Positions 1 to 5,232 of a stretch of 8,537 bases of DNA are shown piece after piece (within the stretch, counting starts at the first letter, position 1; every line of letters begins with the position of its first letter). The stretch is from Candidatus Methanocorpusculum equi (GTDB taxonomy: Archaea; Halobacteriota; Methanomicrobia; Methanomicrobiales; Methanocorpusculaceae): NCBI GenBank assembly GCA_018065685.1, contig JAGHSU010000027.1, positions 1-8,537 of the forward strand, given 5' to 3'. The position numbers were made by a program, and so were the translations under genes. The notes under the pieces were generated by a model, which saw nothing but the letters and a program-made list of their open reading frames with translations, did no database searches and was not told the DNA's origin.

Positions 1-6
1 ATAAAC

Positions 7-17
7 AAAAGAAAAAA
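7..17 (-). terminator. T-run terminator of tRNA-Leu
   Basis: Read on the minus strand, the base after the tRNA 3' end is A, followed by six T, C and four T. Archaeal RNA polymerase terminates at oligo-T tracts without needing a hairpin, and the position directly after the tRNA fits termination of this small transcript. No hairpin other than the tRNA itself is present. Confidence 0.6.
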
Positions 18-18
18 T

Positions 19-101
19 GCGAGGGGTGGGATTCGAACCCATGAACTACTGAAGACCAGATCTTAAGTCTGGCGCCGTTGGCCTGGCTTGGCTACCCTCG
101 C
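19..101 (-). tRNA. tRNA-Leu, anticodon TAA
   Basis: On the minus strand this 83-nt sequence folds into a class II tRNA. The acceptor arms GCGAGGG and CCCTCGC pair over 7 bp, and the D arm has a GCC/GGC stem. The anticodon stem CCAGA/TCTGG carries the loop CTTAAGA, so the anticodon is TAA, reading UUA leucine codons. There is a 13-nt variable region and a T arm with loop TTCGAAT. CCA is not encoded, as is common in archaea, and there is no intron. Two points are slightly unusual: the outermost T-stem pair is A opposite C, and the variable arm pairs weakly (about 2 bp). The gene lies 97 bp downstream of surE on the same strand. The T-rich stretch at 133-139, about 35 nt upstream, could serve as its TATA-like box and is also the T-run of the surE terminator. 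The identity is secure; the promoter is not. Confidence 0.97.
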
Positions 102-133
102 CCAACCTCCCTATTATATTATTGCTCTAAGGT

Positions 134-182
134 AAAAAAGGAAACGGTTTGTTTCTTTGCCGTAAACACTCGGCAAAGAGAC
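134..182 (-). terminator. Hairpin plus T-run terminator after surE
   Basis: The arms 151-162 and 171-182 are complementary over 12 bp with a single G-T pair, around an 8-nt loop (163-170). On the minus strand the hairpin is followed, about 11 nt further on, by a run of six T (139-134). It starts 17 nt after the surE stop codon and sits between surE and the tRNA gene, as expected for the end of the leftward operon. Archaeal termination relies mainly on the T-run, so the hairpin may instead protect the mRNA 3' end. The loop and inner arms are also partly complementary to the end of surE (259-277). Confidence 0.7.
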
Positions 183-277
183 AGACATCCCGCAGGATTT
201 ACAGAATTCCCGCGCGACGCAGCATCTCTTCCGTTCTGCTGCATGAGGCATGTGCCGTATTGTCGAGTGTTAACGGC
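159..277. repeat. Imperfect 19-nt inverted repeat linking surE end to its terminator
   Basis: Positions 159-177 match the reverse complement of 259-277 at 16 of 19 positions, including an uninterrupted 8-bp core (AACACTCG at 165-172 against CGAGTGTT at 264-271). The right copy lies inside surE, in the codons for the conserved I-T-P-L-T-L-D-N segment. The left copy covers the terminator loop and part of both terminator arms. In the surE mRNA the two copies could pair with each other instead of forming the terminator hairpin. Confidence 0.6.
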
Positions 278-996
278 GTAATGGTGACATATCCTGCGTG
301 CAGCACCTCGGAGTCGCATCCTTCATCCTGGTTGCAGCATTTGTCCCCGCAGATCCAGTAATATGGTTTTCCACGGGGATCAATCCGTGTTTCAACCGAG
401 GTGTCAAAGAGCCGCGGTCCGAGCTTTGCTACCCGGTATCCCCGGATAATTCCTGCAGGGATATTCACATTTACCAGATCGGACCCTGCAGGCATCCCCT
501 CGGAAAGGAACAGCGGGACAAGGGAGGAGATGACCTCCTTTACCGCGGAAAAATCTCCGGCGTGGGCCCAGGGGTCTGTAAATTTATCCCCGTCATTGTT
601 CATCTCAACGGAAAAAGCAACAGCGGGAACTCCCTGGTTTGCGGCCTCCATTGCGGCTCCGACAGTGCCGGAGGTCGTTATCGACTCGGTTGTGAGATTT
701 TCTCCGAGGTTTACGCCGGAAACCACCATGTCCGGTCTGCTGTCCAGCGCAAACAGTCCGAGAAGCAGCGCATCGGTGGGTTTTCCTCCGACAGCGTATG
801 CAGTATGTCCGTTTACCGTTATCTTTTCCATCCGGAGCGCATCAAAAAGAGATATGGAACGTCCTGCAGCACTCTGCTGAACAGCCGGTGCACAGACCGT
901 AACATCCGCGAAGACGGACATCGCCTCATACGCGGCCCAGAGACCGGCGGAGTTTACCCCGTCATCATTGGTCAGAAGAATCCGCGGCCGCGTCAT
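199..996 (-). CDS. surE: SurE 5'/3'-nucleotidase (survival protein E)
   Basis: SurE enzymes are metal-dependent phosphatases acting on nucleoside 5'- and 3'-monophosphates in the cytosol. The 265-residue length matches the family. The N terminus carries the signature ILLTNDDG, whose Asp pair binds the divalent metal. The family S-A-A-G-R-S-I-S segment follows around residue 43, then V-S-G-V-N-L-G-E-N with the metal-binding Asn around residue 96, and S-G-T-V-G-A-A-M-E-A around 110. The C-terminal G-Y-V-T-I-T-P-L-T-L-D stretch is also typical. I place the start at ATG 996, which shares one base with the mfnF stop (TGATG) and has GAGG 7 nt upstream; a GTG at 999 adds one residue and is less likely. 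The gene is last in the leftward operon, probably coupled to mfnF. Why it travels with methanofuran genes is unclear; a role in phosphate-ester or nucleotide salvage is only a guess. Confidence 0.93.
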   Translation of the reverse strand: MTRPRILLTNDDGVNSAGLWAAYEAMSVFADVTVCAPAVQQSAAGRSISLFDALRMEKITVNGHTAYAVGGKPTDALLLGLFALDSRPDMVVSGVNLGENLTTESITTSGTVGAAMEAANQGVPAVAFSVEMNNDGDKFTDPWAHAGDFSAVKEVISSLVPLFLSEGMPAGSDLVNVNIPAGIIRGYRVAKLGPRLFDTSVETRIDPRGKPYYWICGDKCCNQDEGCDSEVLHAGYVTITPLTLDNTAHASCSRTEEMLRRAGIL

Positions 997-1913
997 CACA
1001 GGTCCTCTGCGAGCTTCAGGACGGCATACGCGGAAAGTGCATCCGCCGGAATCCGCAGTTCACGTTCGAGGTCGATTCCCTCTACAAGCGGCGCGAAGGT
1101 CTTTGCCCCGATGCCGCCGACAAGGACAGTGTCTGCCCCTGTCTCTTTCTTTACGCGGGCGACTGCATCACAGACCAGTTTTTTCTGCTTTGTCCAGACC
1201 GCCTCTGCGATTGCGACCGCGCCTGCTTCCCCGATCTCTTCAAGGTCTGCGCAGACGGTGCGTGCAAGTCTCCTGAGGCACGCTTCGCGGGAGACCTCTT
1301 TGCCGTCGGGGGTTGCTGCCGTGTACTCCTCTTTTCCGATGTTTCCGAGAACGAAATGCACATCCCCGCTGCAGGCGAAGTACTCGGAGGAAAACGGTGT
1401 TTCAATCCCGTTTATGACTGCAGAGGAGGCGATGGCCGCAACAGGCGATCTGAGCATTCCCGTGTAGACCAGATAGCCCTTCTGGAGGCGCAGGGTATCT
1501 GTCATGCCGATAAGGTTTTCAAACCCGGCAAACGGGACAATGTCTGCAGTCGTGCTTCCGATATCAAGCATCATCCCGTCCGGGTACTTCTTTTTCAGAT
1601 AGGAAACGGATGCAAGCCAGTTTGCCGCGGCAAGCGCGGGGCATGCATCCTTGTGAAACGCTCCGTCTGTTCCGTAAAAAAGTGCATCCGGGAAGGTCTT
1701 TTTCACCGCATCCACAATGAATGCGATGCCTTCCGCCTTATTGTAAAATCCGTCGGCGAGCTCTCCGCTCATCACCACGCAGGCATTGTCGCTCTCATAT
1801 CCGCTTAAGAGTTCCGCAAGCGGCGACTCCTTCCATAACGGACAGTAATGGATGTGAACACCCTTCTCATCCGCGATTTTGAGGTTTGCTCCTCCGACAT
1901 CAATTCCAATCAT
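996..1913 (-). CDS. mfnF: MfnF-type methanofuran synthase (hydantoinase A / H4MPT-linked C1 family)
   Basis: This 305-residue protein belongs to the hydantoinase/oxoprolinase-like family long annotated as an H4MPT-linked C1 transfer pathway protein. The family includes MfnF, which condenses the diphosphate of aminomethyl-furanmethanol with gamma-glutamyl-tyramine to form the core of methanofuran. The sequence shows an actin-like nucleotide or phosphate-binding fold: GIDVGGANLK at residues 3-12, LDIGSTTADIV at 116-126, and VGGIGAKTF at 265-273. N-W-L-A-S follows A-L-A-A-A near 98, as in homologues. The start ATG at 1913 overlaps the mfnD stop as ATGA, and the stop overlaps the surE start. No good ribosome-binding site sits at normal spacing (an AAGGA lies about 15 nt upstream), so translation probably depends on coupling to mfnD. 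The immediate neighbour MfnD makes the gamma-glutamyl-tyramine substrate, which strongly supports the assignment. Confidence 0.85.
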   Translation of the reverse strand: MIGIDVGGANLKIADEKGVHIHYCPLWKESPLAELLSGYESDNACVVMSGELADGFYNKAEGIAFIVDAVKKTFPDALFYGTDGAFHKDACPALAAANWLASVSYLKKKYPDGMMLDIGSTTADIVPFAGFENLIGMTDTLRLQKGYLVYTGMLRSPVAAIASSAVINGIETPFSSEYFACSGDVHFVLGNIGKEEYTAATPDGKEVSREACLRRLARTVCADLEEIGEAGAVAIAEAVWTKQKKLVCDAVARVKKETGADTVLVGGIGAKTFAPLVEGIDLERELRIPADALSAYAVLKLAEDL

Positions 1914-2821
1914 CGTACAGTGACCCGTCCTTCGGCATCAAATACTGCGGTCTTTCCGTTATAGTGAACCGCTTCCGGCGGAAGACCCACGGTTGCCTTC
2001 AGCAGGACATCTGCAATCTCCTCTTCGATTACCTCTGTGATGCCTGTCAGACTCATGGTGGGGCGCGGGTTTACATCGACCACATAGATTTTTCCGCCGG
2101 ATACCACCATATCGACTCCGGTGTATCCCTGACATCCGAGGGCTTCGATGGTTTTTGCCGCGGTATCAGTCATCTCTTTTTCAAGGGCAGGATGAACCGG
2201 GGTTTCCCCGCCGCCGTAGCGGAAGAATCCGTTTTCATCAATCGTGGAATACTGACGGTTTACGGTTAAGATGACCGGAGGAAGGCCGCTGTAAAATCCG
2301 CATGCTTCGCCTACAACGCGGCTTCCGACAAGACTTACGCTGTAGTGGTCGCCGTCGATGTACTCTGTCATCATCTCATCGTCTTTGGGAAGCTCTCCTT
2401 CCTTTGCGATGCGGACGTTGACCGAGCCCTCTCCTTTTACGGGTTTTATGACCCGCTTTCCTGCAAAATCGCATCCCACCTCGCGCGGAACGCAAATCCC
2501 GCGGGCTGCTAACAGTTTTGATGTCAGACGCTTGTTTGCCGCGACTGCGACTGCGGTGCTGTCGGACCCGACATTGTGTGATACAAGCTCTGCGGTGTGG
2601 GTAAACTTTGCAAGCATCGCATCAGGGGAGATTATCAGACTGTAGGCGCAGTCAGGTGCAAGGCGTGCGATTTCATCGTTGAAATCGGCACCTGCTTCCG
2701 GCTGCACCACCTCGTATCCGCATGCTTCAAAGCTTTTTTTCAGGACATCGACCATGGCCCGCCCTTCAGGGGCGAGTGCGGGGTCATTAAACACCGTGTA
2801 TTCAGCAATGAGTACTTTCAT
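1910..2821 (-). CDS. mfnD: Tyramine-glutamate ligase, ATP-grasp (MfnD)
   Basis: MfnD joins tyramine to the gamma-carboxyl of glutamate with ATP, an early step of methanofuran synthesis. The 303-residue sequence is an ATP-grasp protein. A small N-terminal domain begins M-K-V-L-I-A-E-Y. ATP-contact lysines are likely at K98 (N-K-R-L-T) and K126 (V-I-K-P-V-K-G). The hinge region is T-E-Y-I-D-G-D-H-Y-S at 152-161. The metal-binding segment G-V-D-M-V-V then V-V-D-V-N-P-R-P-T around 235-254 has D237, D249 and N251 as expected ligands. The gene begins 12 nt after the mrp stop and has no recognisable Shine-Dalgarno (the spacer is pyrimidine-rich), so ribosomes may reinitiate from mrp. The alternative is another amino-acid ligase of the ATP-grasp superfamily, but adjacency to mfnF makes MfnD the better call. 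Confidence 0.85.
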   Translation of the reverse strand: MKVLIAEYTVFNDPALAPEGRAMVDVLKKSFEACGYEVVQPEAGADFNDEIARLAPDCAYSLIISPDAMLAKFTHTAELVSHNVGSDSTAVAVAANKRLTSKLLAARGICVPREVGCDFAGKRVIKPVKGEGSVNVRIAKEGELPKDDEMMTEYIDGDHYSVSLVGSRVVGEACGFYSGLPPVILTVNRQYSTIDENGFFRYGGGETPVHPALEKEMTDTAAKTIEALGCQGYTGVDMVVSGGKIYVVDVNPRPTMSLTGITEVIEEEIADVLLKATVGLPPEAVHYNGKTAVFDAEGRVTVR

Positions 2822-2833
2822 AGGGATACAGGG

Positions 2834-3703
2834 TTACTCGCGTTTTTCAACTTCTGCGATGAGGTTTTCCATGACCTTGTCAACCGCTTCGCGGGTGGCC
2901 TCTCCGCCCTTCTGTCCGGGGCTCTTGAGAATGAACGGTCTTCCCTCGTCACCTGCACGTCTCATGTCGATATCAAGAGGAATCGAACCAAGGAACGGCA
3001 CGTTGTACTTATCTGCCGCCTTTTTACCTCCGCCCTGTCCGAAAACATCAAGGACTTCACCGCAGTGCGGGCAGATAAGACCTGACATGTTTTCAACGAT
3101 ACCAAGGACCGGAAGCTCCATCATTTCGATGAACTTGATTGCCTTGGTGGAGTCAAGGACTGCTACATCCTGCGGGGTGGTTACAATAACCGCACCTTCG
3201 ACGTTTGGCGCGTACTGGACGATGTTTAACGCCTCATCGCCTGTTCCCGGCGGAAGGTCGCAGACAAGGTAGTCAAGGTCTCCCCAGTCAACGTCTCCTA
3301 AGAACTGCTGGATAGCTGCCGCTTTCATCGGTCCTCTCCAGACAACCGGGCTGTCCGTCTCGTTTAAGAGAAGGGCCATGGAGATGACTTTGATGGAACC
3401 CGTGACCTTAATCGGCATAATCTTGTTTCCGATACCCTGCAGGCGAAGGTCCTCGATTCCGAGCATCTTTGCAATGGAGGGCCCATGGATATCAAGGTCC
3501 AGCAGTCCGGTCTGGTAGCCGTGGTTGGACAGTGCGTATGCAAGGTTTACCGAAACGGTGCTCTTTCCGACACCGCCTTTTCCGGATAAGACCAGGATAA
3601 CATGCTTTACGCTGATGTCTGCTTTCTTTGGTTTCTGACAGGAGTCAGTCTTTGATGAACACGTATCACAGTGTCCGTCGCATCCTTCTGGATTGTCGCT
3701 CAT
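2834..3703 (-). CDS. Mrp/NBP35-type iron-sulfur cluster carrier P-loop ATPase
   Basis: Proteins of the Mrp/ApbC/NBP35 family are cytosolic P-loop ATPases that hold and pass on 4Fe-4S clusters. This 289-residue protein has the deviant Walker A motif GKGGVGKST at 41-49, L-D-L-D-I-H-G-P-S at 68-76, DLPPGTGDE at 149-157, and N-M-S-G-L-I-C-P-H-C at 205-214. The CXXC at 211 and 214 bridges the cluster in dimers of the family. The N terminus also carries four cysteines (C8, C12, C15, C22), recalling the N-terminal cluster of NBP35 but with different spacing. The ATG at 3703 has a GGAG about 9 nt upstream. It is the first gene of the leftward operon, with a likely promoter near 3750. It may serve Fe-S enzymes generally; a specific tie to methanofuran synthesis is not shown. 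Confidence 0.92.
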   Translation of the reverse strand: MSDNPEGCDGHCDTCSSKTDSCQKPKKADISVKHVILVLSGKGGVGKSTVSVNLAYALSNHGYQTGLLDLDIHGPSIAKMLGIEDLRLQGIGNKIMPIKVTGSIKVISMALLLNETDSPVVWRGPMKAAAIQQFLGDVDWGDLDYLVCDLPPGTGDEALNIVQYAPNVEGAVIVTTPQDVAVLDSTKAIKFIEMMELPVLGIVENMSGLICPHCGEVLDVFGQGGGKKAADKYNVPFLGSIPLDIDMRRAGDEGRPFILKSPGQKGGEATREAVDKVMENLIAEVEKRE

Positions 3704-3745
3704 GTTTCTATTCTCCAGTTTTGTGTATATTATGTGTCCTGTACT

Positions 3746-3759
3746 ACTATATGTTTTCC
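3746..3759 (-). promoter_or_regulatory. Probable BRE/TATA promoter of the mrp-mfnD-mfnF-surE operon
   Basis: On the minus strand GGAAAA (BRE-like, 3759-3754) runs directly into CATATAGT (3753-3746). A start site about 26 nt downstream of the TATA centre would fall near 3724. That leaves a leader of about 20 nt, which contains the GGAG used by mrp. A second AT-rich stretch at 3722-3734 is too close to the ATG unless the transcript is leaderless, which the ribosome-binding site argues against. Confidence 0.4.
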
Positions 3760-3800
3760 GTTACGGGCAGTCGGTGGCGGGGCCCCGGCCAGGGTGCCGT

Positions 3801-3870
3801 CTCTCTGTTTTGCCGGATTTTCTGCCGGTTCCTGAAAAATCCTCCGCAAAAATCAGCCGGAAACAGAGAG
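3801..3870. repeat. 70-bp imperfect inverted repeat (long hairpin)
   Basis: The outer arms CTCTCTGTTT (3801-3810) and AAACAGAGAG (3861-3870) are perfectly complementary over 10 bp. Pairing continues inward with CCGG (3813-3816) against CCGG (3857-3860), ATTTT (3817-3821) against AAAAT (3849-3853), TGC (3823-3825) against GCA (3846-3848), and GG (3827-3828) against CC (3844-3845). Small bulges interrupt the stem, and the loop is about 15 nt. That gives roughly 24 bp in an RNA of either strand. No target-site duplication flanks the element, so a transposon origin is not supported. Confidence 0.65.
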
Positions 3871-3905
3871 GATATGCCAAAAGACGGGCGGCTCCTGATG
3901 AGTGT

Positions 3906-3954
3906 GGCCCGGCATTTCTCCCGTGTCCTTGTATCAGACACGCGGAAATCGGCC
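3906..3954. repeat. Second imperfect hairpin in the intergenic region
   Basis: CGTGTC (3922-3927) pairs with GACACG (3937-3942) across a 9-nt loop. Outside a small internal loop, ATTTC (3914-3918) pairs with GAAAT (3945-3949). GG/CC pairs further out (3906-3910 with 3951-3954) extend the stem with bulges. It begins about 36 bp after the 70-bp hairpin. Confidence 0.5.
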
Positions 3955-4004
3955 GCAAAAAACGCAAATGCCGCCTGCCTGCACATCAGAAACCAACCTG
4001 TCTC

Positions 4005-4017
4005 CTTATTATATGAG
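4005..4017 (+). promoter_or_regulatory. Possible TATA element for the DUF362 operon
   Basis: The stretch CTTATTATATGAG is the clearest TATA-like sequence upstream of the DUF362 gene. A start site about 26 nt downstream (near 4037) would give a leader of about 35 nt. A second candidate, AAATAATA at 4025-4032, would give a leader of about 18 nt. The sequence is nearly symmetric, and on the minus strand reads TCATATAATA, so it could equally drive leftward transcription through the two hairpins. The choice cannot be made from sequence alone. Confidence 0.35.
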
Positions 4018-4072
4018 TAACTGCAAATAATATTCACAAATTGTTTCTCACCTGGTTGGGGCAGCACAATAT

Positions 4073-5230
4073 ATGAAAACAATAACCGGTTCAGCACGGT
4101 GTCAGACGTATGACAAGCGGGAGGATGTCTTCAAGGCAGTACGAAAAGCTGTGCGTCTCGCAGGCGGCCTTCCGGATGTCAAAGGAAAGAAGGTCCTCAT
4201 CAAACCGAATCTCTTATCCGATGCAGCCCCGGAGCGGGCGGTTACCACCCATCCGCAGATTATCTGGGCTGTTGCAAAACTGGTGCAGGATGCAGGAGGT
4301 ATTGTAACAATCGCCGACAGTCCCGGAGCAGGGATTCTTTACACTCCGCGGACGCTTCACAAAGTCTACAGCAAATGCGGTATTGAGGAGGTGGCAAAAG
4401 AGCTTGGCATCACCCTTGACTATGATGTCGGGTTTAAGGAGTGCAACTTCCCCGAAGGAGTTGTAATGAAGCACTTCACCGTGATTAATCAGGCATACAA
4501 CGCGGATGTCATCATTTCGGTCTGTAAATTAAAGACCCACATGTTTGCCCACTTTTCCGGGGCGGTGAAAAACACCTTCGGCGTCATCCCCGGACTGGAC
4601 AAACCGGTCTTCCACTCCCGGTTCCCGGACTTTACCGACTTTGCGGAGATGCTCGTTGACTTAAACGAGCTGGTAAAGCCTGACTTTGTTGTGATGGATG
4701 CAATCGTCGGCATGGAAGGAAACGGTCCGCAGGGAGGAAGTCCGAAGAATGTCGGCTATGTTCTTGCCTCCAAATCGGTGTACGGCCTGGATATTTCCGC
4801 ACAGACCTTAATCTCCATGCCGCCTGAGTCGATTGCAACCACAATCGCAGCCCTTCGCCGCGGCTTAATTGAAGAGGTGGAGGTCAGAGGAGATGAGATT
4901 GTGCCGGTTGCGGATTTCGTACCCCCTTCAACCTACCGGCAGGAGGTCGTGCACGAGTCCTGGCAGAAGAGAAACATCTACAGGAGACTGCAGCGTGTGG
5001 GAAAGGATATTTATTCCCCGTCGCCGGTAATTGACCCGAAGCGCTGTGTCGGCTGCGGTCAGTGTGTCAGAATCTGTCCGGTAAAGGCCGCTCACATCTC
5101 ACAGGGGAAGGCATCGTTTAATCTGACCAACTGTATCCGTTGCTACTGCTGCCACGATATGAGTCAGTACGATGCAATCATTATGCGGCGTCCGATTGTC
5201 GGAGAAATCATTCACTCAATCATTAAGTAA
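4073..5230 (+). CDS. DUF362 domain protein with C-terminal 4Fe-4S ferredoxin domain
   Basis: This 385-residue protein combines an N-terminal DUF362 domain (residues about 5-290) with a bacterial-type ferredoxin module at the C terminus. The DUF362 part shows V-L-I-K-P-N-L-L at 41-48, the Gly-rich A-D-S-P-G-A-G at 81-87, and C-K-L-K-T-H-M at 151-157 followed by G-A-V-K-N-T-F-G-V-I-P-G. The first cluster motif is C325, C328, C331, C335-P. The second has C354, C357, C359 and C360, but Ser364 sits where a fourth Cys is expected, so this cluster may be 3Fe-4S, Ser-ligated or absent. No signal peptide or membrane segment is visible, so it is probably cytosolic. The function of DUF362 is not established. 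The ATG at 4073 suits the family N terminus, but only a weak G-rich stretch (4053-4061) precedes it. The next gene starts 2 nt after its stop, so the two are surely cotranscribed, which suggests electron delivery to the flavoprotein. Confidence 0.9.
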   Translation: MKTITGSARCQTYDKREDVFKAVRKAVRLAGGLPDVKGKKVLIKPNLLSDAAPERAVTTHPQIIWAVAKLVQDAGGIVTIADSPGAGILYTPRTLHKVYSKCGIEEVAKELGITLDYDVGFKECNFPEGVVMKHFTVINQAYNADVIISVCKLKTHMFAHFSGAVKNTFGVIPGLDKPVFHSRFPDFTDFAEMLVDLNELVKPDFVVMDAIVGMEGNGPQGGSPKNVGYVLASKSVYGLDISAQTLISMPPESIATTIAALRRGLIEEVEVRGDEIVPVADFVPPSTYRQEVVHESWQKRNIYRRLQRVGKDIYSPSPVIDPKRCVGCGQCVRICPVKAAHISQGKASFNLTNCIRCYCCHDMSQYDAIIMRRPIVGEIIHSIIK

Positions 5231-5232
5231 CC

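Larger units (their letters stand above)
3704..4072. other. Divergent intergenic region with GC-rich structured core
   Basis: This 369-bp gap separates the two divergent operons. Its ends are AT-rich and hold promoter-like elements for each operon. The middle (about 3760-3990) is clearly richer in G and C and is full of inverted repeats: a perfect CGGGGCCCCG palindrome at 3778-3787, a long imperfect hairpin at 3801-3870, and a second one at about 3906-3954. Open frames here on both strands have no ribosome-binding sites, resemble no family I know, and in part overlap the start of the DUF362 gene, so I call none of them. The region may encode a structured RNA or a long structured leader, or serve as a regulatory site for both operons. 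Confidence 0.6.

Noticed and set aside
111..123. AT-rich AATAATATAATAG just upstream of the tRNA as its TATA box
   Set aside because: It is centred only about 16 nt from the mature 5' end, so an archaeal start about 26 nt downstream would fall inside the tRNA.
994..999. GTG at 999 as the surE start
   Set aside because: ATG at 996 follows immediately, has better spacing to GAGG and gives the usual SurE N terminus.
298..1467. Plus-strand open frame of 389 codons antisense to surE and mfnF
   Set aside because: It lies opposite two clearly conserved genes, has Arg/Ser-rich composition typical of a shadow frame, and resembles no family.
3778..3787. CGGGGCCCCG palindrome as an operator
   Set aside because: A 10-bp GC palindrome in a GC-rich island can arise by chance, and it lies upstream of the likely promoter elements of mrp without a second copy.
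3801..3870. Small MITE-like transposable element
   Set aside because: The 10-bp terminal inverted arms fit the idea, but no flanking direct repeat and no second copy in the window support it.
3628..4097. Open frames of 68 to 130 codons on both strands over the divergent intergenic region
   Set aside because: They lack ribosome-binding sites, overlap the mrp or DUF362 starts or each other, and their compositions are Arg/Cys/Pro-rich without known motifs. A structured noncoding region explains the sequence better.
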